Positions 54,332 to 61,610 of a stretch of DNA of 64,000 bases are shown here, one piece after another; within the stretch, counting starts at the first letter, position 1; every line of letters starts with the position of its first letter. Below the pieces are notes generated by a model. That model was given only the letters and a program-made list of their open reading frames with translations, was not told the DNA's origin and ran no database searches. The position numbers and the translations under genes were made by a program. The stretch is from Aquimarina spongiae (GTDB taxonomy: Bacteria > Bacteroidota > Bacteroidia > Flavobacteriales > Flavobacteriaceae). Location of the stretch: NCBI RefSeq assembly GCF_900141785.1, contig NZ_FQYP01000011.1, positions 45,218 to 109,217 on the forward strand. The letters run 5' to 3'.

Positions 54332-55048
54332 TTAGGCATTCAATAAGGTAAACTTGGCTAAATAGTCGTTATTTTCCCCTTCGACTAACAATTCGCACAA
54401 AAAGCCATGTGCATTTGCAGCATTTTGTAGGGTGTTATAATCAATGTATAACCAATCAAACCAGTCTGTAGTTAATGCTTTGTAGGTCATCTTGTAACAC
54501 ATCTCACCATAGTAAGCTGCTGTAGGATCTACCCAAAAACCACCATCTTCATCGGTAAATAAATAGGAAATGTCAGAAGAGTCGATGAGTACTTGTCCGT
54601 TAGGAGTCAGAAGTGTTTTGAGGTGAACAAAAAAGCGATCGATCTGATCCAAACGACCAATGATGCCACTACCATTCATCAAAAAAAGTAGGGTGTCGTA
54701 GGTTTTGTCTTTTAATGTGAAGATATCCTGAACCTTTGCTTGTTGTAACCCTCTTTTTTGAGCAATTTCAATAGCCCCTTCAGAAATATCGATACCCGTA
54801 ACGTTTAGTCTTTTTTCTTCCTGAAGGTAAAGACTATGGCTACCTGCTCCACATCCCACATCCAATACTTTACCATAGGCAAAATCCAATGCTACTTGTT
54901 CTATTTTGGGCATATCGGGATACGTTCTGAACAAATAGGGAACAGGAATATAATCGTCGTCAAAATCCGAAGCGTGGACGGTGATATCTTCAGAATAATT
55001 CTGATTGTAGTAATCTCTAATCGCTGCTCCAAAGATATCTTTGCTCAT
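54332..55048 (-). CDS. Class I SAM-dependent methyltransferase
   Basis: 238 residues. Motif I is VLDVGCGAGSHSLYLQE (about 58-74), motif II VTGIDISEGAIEIA, then DTLLFLMNGSGIIGRLD. A small-molecule or protein methyltransferase; substrate not visible. Divergent from the YkgJ-type gene with a 38-bp gap. Confidence 0.88.
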   Translation of the reverse strand: MSKDIFGAAIRDYYNQNYSEDITVHASDFDDDYIPVPYLFRTYPDMPKIEQVALDFAYGKVLDVGCGAGSHSLYLQEEKRLNVTGIDISEGAIEIAQKRGLQQAKVQDIFTLKDKTYDTLLFLMNGSGIIGRLDQIDRFFVHLKTLLTPNGQVLIDSSDISYLFTDEDGGFWVDPTAAYYGEMCYKMTYKALTTDWFDWLYIDYNTLQNAANAHGFLCELLVEGENNDYLAKFTLLNA

Positions 55049-55074
55049 AATGGTATAGGATAAAAGGTAAATTG

Positions 55075-55082
55075 TAATTTTG
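55075..55082 (+). promoter_or_regulatory. Promoter -7 TAATTTTG, four bases before the ATG
   Basis: Perfect TAnnTTTG; the ATG at 55087 follows after four bases, predicting a leaderless transcript. Confidence 0.55.
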
Positions 55083-55086
55083 CCTT

Positions 55087-55575
55087 ATGCAAGAATTCAT
55101 AGATCAATTACCAAAACTGGCCAAAGATAAACATAACGAAAACAAAAAGTTCTTTGCAAAACTCAAAAAAAAACCACCCAAGAAATTGGATGAAACAATG
55201 CAGGTGTTACATGAAGAAGAGTTTGAGCGTACCGATTGTTTAGAATGTGCTAATTGCTGTAAGACTACTGGTCCTTTGTTTACAGACAGAGATGTGGAGC
55301 GCATCGCTAAGTTTTTTAGAATGAAACCGCAAAAGTTTGAAGAAACGTACCTAAGAAGAGATGAAGATGGAGATTTGGTATTGCAAGAAGTACCCTGTAC
55401 GTTTTTGGGTGCAGATAACTATTGTTCGATTTATGAGGTACGACCAAAAGCCTGCAGAGAATACCCTCATACTGATCGTAAGAAATTTCAGCAAATCTCG
55501 AATTTGACCTTAAAGAATGTAGGGATTTGTCCTGCGGCGTACAACATAGTGGAAAAGATGAAAGCTATGTTGTAA
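55087..55575 (+). CDS. YkgJ-family cysteine-cluster protein
   Basis: 162 residues. CLECANCCKTTGPLF, then CTFLGADNYCSIYEVRPKACREYPH: eight Cys in the YkgJ (UPF0153) arrangement, likely binding zinc or an iron-sulphur cluster. A Lys-rich N-terminus precedes it. Function unproven. Confidence 0.9.
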   Translation: MQEFIDQLPKLAKDKHNENKKFFAKLKKKPPKKLDETMQVLHEEEFERTDCLECANCCKTTGPLFTDRDVERIAKFFRMKPQKFEETYLRRDEDGDLVLQEVPCTFLGADNYCSIYEVRPKACREYPHTDRKKFQQISNLTLKNVGICPAAYNIVEKMKAML

Positions 55576-55638
55576 TACAAAAAACCCTACACCTTATTTA
55601 AGGTATAGGATTAATTTGTAAGTGTGTCTTTTTATTTG

Positions 55639-56322
55639 TTAGTCTGGATTATTAAGATCTTCTATGTTTTTTGCCATTATTACTCCAGGTAGTTTAATAG
55701 GAGCGGCAACTTGCGCCAAGAATGTACCTTTTACTTCACCAGTCTTGTAAGTAGTAAATCCGATTCTGTATAGACCAACAGTTAATGCTTTTAAGGGATC
55801 GCTAGCTTCACTTTTGTATCTTAAAAGCGAGTTGTAACTACTTCCACTGGGTTGTTTAGGCATTTCACTACTGTCGTCATTTTTGGCTAATGTAATCCAG
55901 TTAGCTGCTTTAATAGCATCTGCGGTAATTTTATCTTTACTAGTAATATCAGATCGTTCTAAAGTAATGTAAGTATCAAAAAAATCGTTCGATCCTGCGT
56001 TTTCTGTGTATGAAGAAGAAGCAGTTGCTCCTTTTACTTTAGTTTTACCTACAGGAGACATCATTCTAACACCGAGTTCTGGAGCTACAGCAGGAATCCA
56101 AACATAGATATAGTAGAATTTTTTCCCTTCTTTTACCTCGTCTTCGTTACCTGGAGCTGCATACCCCAAGTAGGATACTACATCAGTATAGGGTACTTTA
56201 ATTGTTTTAGGACCGATCTTCTTTTCCGTAAGACCTCCAAACTTTTTTAATTTTTGAGCCTGAACTGTTGTAGAAAAAACTAGGGCAAACGCACTTAATA
56301 AAATTAAGATTTTTGTTTTCAT
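55639..56322 (-). CDS. LipL32-like protein, paralogue 1
   Basis: 227 residues. Signal peptide ending TVQAQ, no lipobox. KKIGPKTIKVPYTDVVSYLGYAAPG, FYYIYVWIPAVAPELGVRMMSPVGK, FDTYITLERSDI, SYNSLLRYK and VGLYRIGFTTYKTGEVKGTFLAQV closely follow the LipL32 (PF12103) core from Leptospira, minus its acidic loop. The upstream 28-residue extension is rejected. It is nearly identical in layout to paralogue 2. Role in a non-spirochaete unknown. Confidence 0.85.
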   Translation of the reverse strand: MKTKILILLSAFALVFSTTVQAQKLKKFGGLTEKKIGPKTIKVPYTDVVSYLGYAAPGNEDEVKEGKKFYYIYVWIPAVAPELGVRMMSPVGKTKVKGATASSSYTENAGSNDFFDTYITLERSDITSKDKITADAIKAANWITLAKNDDSSEMPKQPSGSSYNSLLRYKSEASDPLKALTVGLYRIGFTTYKTGEVKGTFLAQVAAPIKLPGVIMAKNIEDLNNPD

Positions 56323-56463
56323 AATAGTTGATTTAGTTATGTTTATTAATAATTGGTTAGAGACACCTACATGATATAAGTAATTAACAACACTAAATAT
56401 AGACAAATCTGAGTTTTTATGTAGGAAATAATATCATTTGTTGATTAATATATTATTACCAAT

Positions 56464-56495
56464 TAAAAAACAAGATGACCCGATCTTATCTTGTT
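56464..56495 (-). terminator. Terminator of the SPFH operon
   Basis: On the minus strand AACAAGAT pairs with ATCTTGTT around an 11-base loop, then six Ts. It follows the 57639-56560 gene. Confidence 0.7.
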
Positions 56496-56559
56496 AAATT
56501 GTAGTGTTTTAATATAATCAGATAAATTTCGAGTCATCTATACAACAACAATAGCTCTT

Positions 56560-57639
56560 TTAGAAATCGATATCGTCCCCTGCTTTGGCTCCTGCAAACT
56601 CGGCATTGTATTTTTCCATAAGTTCTCCCATTTTTAATGCCATACGAGTATCTGTTGCCATTTTAGGACTCCAGTGAGCGCCAACAGAACTCCAGTCTGT
56701 TACCGTAAGCCCATACTCCTGTAAAATAGAAGCAGCATCTTTTCCTTGTGCAGCCCCCATATTTTGATGACACATAATTTTTATATACAGCTCAAAATCT
56801 TCCATAACATTAGTCAAACTATTACCACTGCTAGTAGTATTGGCTTGAGATCCCTGATTAGTTTCTTGAGAGGCAAACTTTCCTATATTCGAATTTACAA
56901 AAGCATCTCCGTATACTTTAGATATAGCAAATGTAGTGTCTTGAGACATTCTCGTATTCCACTCCGCGGATACTTGATCCCAAATGGGTTTTTCGGTTCC
57001 AATAATCTGTAAAACTTCTTCAAGATCCATACCTCCTGCAATTTTAGCATTGGCAGCTGCCCAGGTTTCCATATCAATTCCAGAAATAGGGTCCAATAAC
57101 CCTCCGGCTTCTGCAGCTTCGATATGCGAATCCATTTGGGCGTCTAATTTCGCTTTCTGTTCCTTTAAAAAATCATCTGCCGCATCATAGGCTTTTTCCT
57201 GTGCATCATCGAGTAGGGCTATTCCCCACAAAAAGTGTTGTTCATTAGAGAATCCGTATTCTTGAATTTGATCGTTAAACTCTTCCAGATTATCATCTTT
57301 AATATCTTTAATTTCATTAAGAATACTCGTAGCATCATCATGAGAAAGTTCACGTACTTGTTCAGGCATTTCCAATTTATGTACATATCCATATCTTCTA
57401 ATACCAACCGGAAATTGGTTGTTGAGATCTACCCAATGAGGCTCACCTAAATTGGGTTTGTATGGCCAAATATCATGATTCTCGTCTGCATCAAGGTCCT
57501 GAAAAGATAGATCTGCGCATGGCCATGTAGTATAATCATAGTCATGCCAGTCCATACGGTCTAGTACCATTAAATAATCTCGATATTCGTCTTTATTTTT
57601 TCCAGTTACATTTTGGTATAATTCATTCACTGTACTCAT
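56560..57639 (-). CDS. Hypothetical acidic protein (DUF6620-like?)
   Basis: 359 residues, no signal peptide. Begins MSTVNELYQNVTGKNKDEYRDYLMVLDRMDWHDYDYTTWPCADLSFQDLDADENHDIWPYKPN, rich in Asp and aromatic; ends MGELMEKYNAEFAGAKAGDDIDF. Repeats of VSAEWNTRMSQDTTFAISKVYGDAF and WSSVGAHWSPKMATDTRMALKMGELM look like an internal duplication. Possible DUF6620 family, from memory. Last gene of the SPFH operon. Confidence 0.65.
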   Translation of the reverse strand: MSTVNELYQNVTGKNKDEYRDYLMVLDRMDWHDYDYTTWPCADLSFQDLDADENHDIWPYKPNLGEPHWVDLNNQFPVGIRRYGYVHKLEMPEQVRELSHDDATSILNEIKDIKDDNLEEFNDQIQEYGFSNEQHFLWGIALLDDAQEKAYDAADDFLKEQKAKLDAQMDSHIEAAEAGGLLDPISGIDMETWAAANAKIAGGMDLEEVLQIIGTEKPIWDQVSAEWNTRMSQDTTFAISKVYGDAFVNSNIGKFASQETNQGSQANTTSSGNSLTNVMEDFELYIKIMCHQNMGAAQGKDAASILQEYGLTVTDWSSVGAHWSPKMATDTRMALKMGELMEKYNAEFAGAKAGDDIDF

Positions 57640-57671
57640 AATATTTAATTTTTAATGATTGATTTTTGTTT

Positions 57672-58712
57672 TTATAATTGAGATAATATTTCCTGTTTTT
57701 TCTGTTTGTACTCTTGCTCATCGATTAATCCTGCATCAAACATTTTCTTTAGCTTTTCAAGTTTTTGCATGAGATCATCTTCTGAAGAAGTATTTTGGTT
57801 AGAGGGGGGGGGTTGAGGTGAAGAAGTTTGCCCTTGATTGGTTTGATTGTTCATCATGTTGCCTAGCATTTGACCCATTCCGAGTCCGGCTCCCATTTGC
57901 ATACCAAGGTTACCATTGCCTTCATTTTTTGCCATATTTTTCAAGGCTTCGAGTTGTTGGTAATCCTGATAACTAACACCAAGTTCTTTCATCGCTTGAG
58001 CTTCTGCACTCATATCTGCGATTCTACCAATTCTTGTCCTGGTTTCTTCGTCAAAACTGGTGCCTTCTATTCTAAAATCAAGTAATTCGAATCCCAAATC
58101 ATCAAAAATCTGAATACTGGAATTCTTTGAGAAGGATGCTATTTCATTGCGATGTTTGTCAATTTCTATATAGCTGAAAGATGCATTGGCGAGAAAATCA
58201 CTAATGGGTTGTGTAATTCTGGAAAGTATTACTTTTTGTATCGCTTTGACCGGGTAATAATCATCTCCGGCGATGACATTTGTAAAAAAGTTAACAGGTT
58301 TTGTGATCCGGAAAGAAAAGTTTCCGAAGGCGCCTAGTCCTACAGGAAAATTATAAACAGGATCTTTATAGGTTATTGGCGAGGGAGTCCCCCATCGTAT
58401 ATTTTGCATTTCTGCTTTACGGTAAAAGAAGATACCGACTTTGTGAGCAGACTCAAATTTATACATAATGCTTTTGATCGTGGTCCAAAATGGAATATTA
58501 CCTGTTTTAAGATCGTAAAGACCTTCTTTTTCAAAAAAGCCTTTTACTTCCCCTTCATATACAAAAAGACATCCTTGTCCCGGACCTACAATGAGTTTTG
58601 ATGCGTTCTTAATTTCGTCGCCATTTTCGGTCCATTTTTCAAAAAGAGTTTCTGGCTTTGGGTGATGCCATTCGATTACCGAACGAAGTTGATTACTAAA
58701 TGAATTTGACAT
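57672..58712 (-). CDS. SPFH-domain protein with C-terminal SHOCT (YdjI-like)
   Basis: 346 residues. N-terminal two thirds is an SPFH domain of the YdjI/virion-core type (LIVGPGQGCLFVYEGEVKGFF, IPFWTTIKSIMYKFESAHKVGIFFYRKAEMQNIRWGTPSPITYKDP). A Gln/Asn/Pro linker (about 275-315) leads to a SHOCT-like C-terminus, LEKLKKMFDAGLIDEQEYKQKKQEIL. Such proteins in Bacillus sit in ydjFGHI and are linked to membrane stress. No PspA gene is visible here. Confidence 0.88.
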   Translation of the reverse strand: MSNSFSNQLRSVIEWHHPKPETLFEKWTENGDEIKNASKLIVGPGQGCLFVYEGEVKGFFEKEGLYDLKTGNIPFWTTIKSIMYKFESAHKVGIFFYRKAEMQNIRWGTPSPITYKDPVYNFPVGLGAFGNFSFRITKPVNFFTNVIAGDDYYPVKAIQKVILSRITQPISDFLANASFSYIEIDKHRNEIASFSKNSSIQIFDDLGFELLDFRIEGTSFDEETRTRIGRIADMSAEAQAMKELGVSYQDYQQLEALKNMAKNEGNGNLGMQMGAGLGMGQMLGNMMNNQTNQGQTSSPQPPPSNQNTSSEDDLMQKLEKLKKMFDAGLIDEQEYKQKKQEILSQL

Positions 58713-58731
58713 ATCTTTTTTCTTTTATGGA

Positions 58732-59499
58732 TTACTCGTAGTTCGTTAAAAAAGCTGTTTTGGCTTTTAGATCTTTCTCGTATCTGTCTTTATAATCGGG
58801 GATAATTTCTATGCGTCTTTTTAGGTAAGCTTCTACATATTTTTGATAATGTATGGCTAACTCTTCGTTGTTATAGATCTCTGAGTCTTGTAGATAATTT
58901 TGAAATTTCAAATATTCATAGTGCAGGTAATGTGTTAGGCCAGCTTCTTCTCCTAAGGCGTGAACAGCAAAATGTTCGATGTTTCTGGCTTTTGTCCCTG
59001 GTTCGAATGTATTTACAGTTTGGCAATATGAACAGGTGCTATAATAGGATCTAAAAAAATTATCTTTTACTGAAAGTTTGGCTTGGCATTGTGTGCAACA
59101 AAAATCTTTGGATAAAATGTCTTTAACTTCTTTTAGTAATGTTTTTGCGGCTTCCGAAAAAACTTTTACTTCGTATGATTTTAATTGCTGTTCTAATTGG
59201 AATCTAAGAGAAAAGGCTTTGTCCCGTTCTTTATTGAAAGCTGCTGAACCAAAATCCACACCGATATCTAAAAATGCACCTTCAACTTTCTCCTGCCAGG
59301 TATCATCTATTTTGTAAATAAGGTCGTTGGCTTGGGAGTAAATTCCTTGCCATGCATTACTGAAAGTAGTTGTTTCGAAATCTGTTGCTTCAAATAACAT
59401 GGGCAAGACAGCTTCGGTTTTTTTGAGTATTTCTAGAAACCGTTCTTCAATTTTTTTGAGAAAACTATCCCATCTATGTTGTGTATCACTAAAAGACAT
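58732..59499 (-). CDS. Zinc-ribbon protein of the SPFH operon
   Basis: 255 residues, cytosolic. Helical N-terminal half, then DFCCTQCQAKLSVKDNFFRSYYSTCSYCQ, a four-Cys zinc ribbon, then a helical C-terminus with EHFAVHALGEEAGLTHYLHYEYL. 19 bases before the SPFH gene, 20 bases after the 66-residue zinc-ribbon gene. Likely a scaffold partner of the SPFH protein; not proven. Confidence 0.78.
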   Translation of the reverse strand: MSFSDTQHRWDSFLKKIEERFLEILKKTEAVLPMLFEATDFETTTFSNAWQGIYSQANDLIYKIDDTWQEKVEGAFLDIGVDFGSAAFNKERDKAFSLRFQLEQQLKSYEVKVFSEAAKTLLKEVKDILSKDFCCTQCQAKLSVKDNFFRSYYSTCSYCQTVNTFEPGTKARNIEHFAVHALGEEAGLTHYLHYEYLKFQNYLQDSEIYNNEELAIHYQKYVEAYLKRRIEIIPDYKDRYEKDLKAKTAFLTNYE

Positions 59500-59519
59500 T
59501 ATACTATTTGAATTAAGGA

Positions 59520-59720
59520 TTAATAGAATGGATTCCCACAGAAATCACAATATTGAAGATCTGTGTCCTCAGGTCTTGCCGCTCCACAGCTTTTACATTT
59601 TTTGGTTTCAAGACCAGCATCTGTTTCTTCGTATTTTTTGGTCGAAGAGACGGCATTGGCAAGGATGTCATCCAATAGACTTTTTTCTTCTTTGGATTTT
59701 TTGTTGTTCTTTTTTTGCAT
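59520..59720 (-). CDS. Small zinc-ribbon protein
   Basis: 66 residues. Lys/Glu-rich N-terminus, then KKCKSCGAARPEDTDLQYCDFCGNPFY, a compact CxxC...CxxC ribbon. First gene of the operon with the 255-residue zinc-ribbon and the SPFH gene. Function unknown. Confidence 0.75.
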   Translation of the reverse strand: MQKKNNKKSKEEKSLLDDILANAVSSTKKYEETDAGLETKKCKSCGAARPEDTDLQYCDFCGNPFY

Positions 59721-59750
59721 CTCTACCTTTTTGAAGTGAATTAAAATGTA

Positions 59751-59785
59751 TAGCCCTTATGTTACCAAGTAAAACATAAGGGCTA
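59751..59785 (-). terminator. Hairpin between the LipL32-like paralogue 2 unit and the zinc-ribbon operon
   Basis: TAGCCCTTATGTT/AACATAAGGGCTA, 13-bp stem. On the minus strand TACATTTTAATTC follows, a poor T-run, so it may be a weak terminator or an attenuator. Confidence 0.55.
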
Positions 59786-59816
59786 GTAGGATCAATTGAT
59801 CATATTCCAAATGGTA

Positions 59817-60500
59817 TTATAACCCCTTCTTTAGATCAGCAATTGTTTTCGCCATCACTACACCAGGTAACTTGATGGGGGCAGCTACCTGCGCTAGAAA
59901 AGTTCCTTTTACTTCTCCAGTCTTATACGTTGTAAAACCAATTCTGTATAGTCCTACAGTAAGTGCTTTTAATGGATCGCTAGCTTGACTTTTATATCTT
60001 AATAAAGAGTTGTAGCTGCTTCCGCTTGGTTGCTTTGGCATTTCACTACTATCATCATTACGTTCTAGCGTTACCCAGTTTGCACTTTTTACAGCGTCTT
60101 CGCTGATGTTATCTTTACTGATAATATCTGATCTTTCTAAAGTAACATAAGTATCAAAATAGTCTTTAGAACCAGCATTATCCTGATACGCTTGAGATAA
60201 AGTAGCTCCTTTTACTTTTGTTTTTCCAACAGGAGACATCATTCTTACTCCTAGTTCTGGAGCTACAGCAGGAATCCATACATAGATATAGTAAAATTTC
60301 TTTCCATCTTTTACTTCATCCTCATTTCCTGGTGCTGCGTATCCTAAATAGGAAACAACATCGGTATAAGGTACTTTGATGGTTTTTGGTCCTATTTTCT
60401 TTTCTACAGAACTACCGAATTTTTTTAATTTTTGAGCCTGAGTTGTAACGTTGCTTCCAAAAGCAAGAAGTGCTAGAACAATTAAAATTTTTGTTTTCAT
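59817..60500 (-). CDS. LipL32-like protein, paralogue 2
   Basis: 227 residues, same length as paralogue 1 and differing at few positions. Signal peptide ending VTTQAQ. Same cores VSYLGYAAPGNEDEVKDG, YVWIPAVAPELGVRMMSPVGK, SYNSLLRYKSQ, LYRIGFTTYKTGEVKGTF. No Cys for lipidation, in contrast with leptospiral LipL32. 32 bases after the zinc-ribbon membrane gene, so probably co-transcribed. Confidence 0.87.
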   Translation of the reverse strand: MKTKILIVLALLAFGSNVTTQAQKLKKFGSSVEKKIGPKTIKVPYTDVVSYLGYAAPGNEDEVKDGKKFYYIYVWIPAVAPELGVRMMSPVGKTKVKGATLSQAYQDNAGSKDYFDTYVTLERSDIISKDNISEDAVKSANWVTLERNDDSSEMPKQPSGSSYNSLLRYKSQASDPLKALTVGLYRIGFTTYKTGEVKGTFLAQVAAPIKLPGVVMAKTIADLKKGL

Positions 60501-60532
60501 TTTTAAAATTTAAAATATTAATTAATAATTGA

Positions 60533-60883
60533 TTAGTTGTTGTTTGCTAGGTACGGCATGATGCTTACAAATACTATAGCAAAGGCTAAAAGTATAAGTC
60601 CAATAAAGTGATACCATGGCGTTTTGATTTTGTTCTTTTTGAAATCTTCAAAACTGTTTAGGAGTTCCTGATTTTGAATTTCTCTTTTTTCAAAAGCTCC
60701 TTTACAATGGCCACAGACTGTGTATACTTTTTTTCCTATCGGGAAAAATGGTATCCAAAATACATGGACATATTTTTTGTATCCCTGCACCCACATATTG
60801 TTTTGAGTTCCACAATGCGGACAAATTCCGTTATCCAGTTTTTGTGGAGCTATGGTCGAAGAACTTGTTCCAAATATGATCAT
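60533..60883 (-). CDS. Zinc-ribbon membrane protein (FWIPFFPIGKK type)
   Basis: 116 residues. MIIFGTSSSTIAPQKLDNGICPHCGTQ then YVHVFWIPFFPIGKKVYTVCGHCKG, two CxxC pairs around the same FWIP core as the 43549-44151 protein, then one C-terminal membrane helix (WYHFIGLILLAFAIVFVSI). Role unknown. Confidence 0.8.
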   Translation of the reverse strand: MIIFGTSSSTIAPQKLDNGICPHCGTQNNMWVQGYKKYVHVFWIPFFPIGKKVYTVCGHCKGAFEKREIQNQELLNSFEDFKKNKIKTPWYHFIGLILLAFAIVFVSIMPYLANNN

Positions 60884-60940
60884 AGTATTAAGATTAATTA
60901 GTTGTCTTTACCAGTATAATGTGGTTGTAATAAGGGATGA

Positions 60941-61405
60941 TTAGATGAATAAGAAAGAAGCTACGATCATCCAAGCTCCTACAATAAGTCCTAGAACTCC
61001 AAGCTTTCCTTGTTTAGGAGCTAATTTCTCTCTTAGACGTACAGCTTTTTCTTTTGCTGCTTCGTTTTTTGATAAGAAAAATTTATTGATGAGTCCAAAA
61101 CCTAGCATGAAACCTAAAATAGCTTCAACTACGTTTCCAGCCAATAAAGTAATCCACCAAATAGGGTGTGTAGTCAGCCATCCAATGTTTAAAACAGCAG
61201 AGATGATTCCCCATACTCCCCAGAAGCAGAAGACCAAACCTATCCATCCTTGATAAGGTTCAATTTTTTCTAATAATTCTTTAGCGTTAGGCTTTTTTGC
61301 AAGTAATAAAGAAGGTACTGCAATAATACTCAATAAGATTAATGTAATTCCCCAAGTCATAATATATCTATTTAAAGGGTTAGTGATTATTTTTTGTGTA
61401 TTCAT
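60941..61405 (-). CDS. Hypothetical four-helix membrane protein
   Basis: 154 residues with about four membrane helices, the clearest being MTWGITLILLSIIAVPSLLLA, GLVFCFWGVWGIISAVLNIGWL, IWWITLLAGNVVEAILGFMLG and LGVLGLIVGAWMIVASFLFI. Not recognised. First gene of the unit that leads to the zinc-ribbon and LipL32-like genes. The start may instead be at the Met preceding TWGI. Confidence 0.65.
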   Translation of the reverse strand: MNTQKIITNPLNRYIMTWGITLILLSIIAVPSLLLAKKPNAKELLEKIEPYQGWIGLVFCFWGVWGIISAVLNIGWLTTHPIWWITLLAGNVVEAILGFMLGFGLINKFFLSKNEAAKEKAVRLREKLAPKQGKLGVLGLIVGAWMIVASFLFI

Positions 61406-61610
61406 TAAAGTTGAAATCTTAAATAGACTTCGTTTTGTTACTTCAGAATCACATTACAAAGATGAGATAGATTGCTCTCCAGAAAAACACCCTTTCTGGT
61501 AAAAATAGCTCCCCTGAAAACAGGGGGATATGGATATTAGTAATTCCCGGTTTCTAGTGATAAATAGGAGTAGACCGAAACGTAATTTTGAAGCTGACAA
61601 TTTGGTAATT

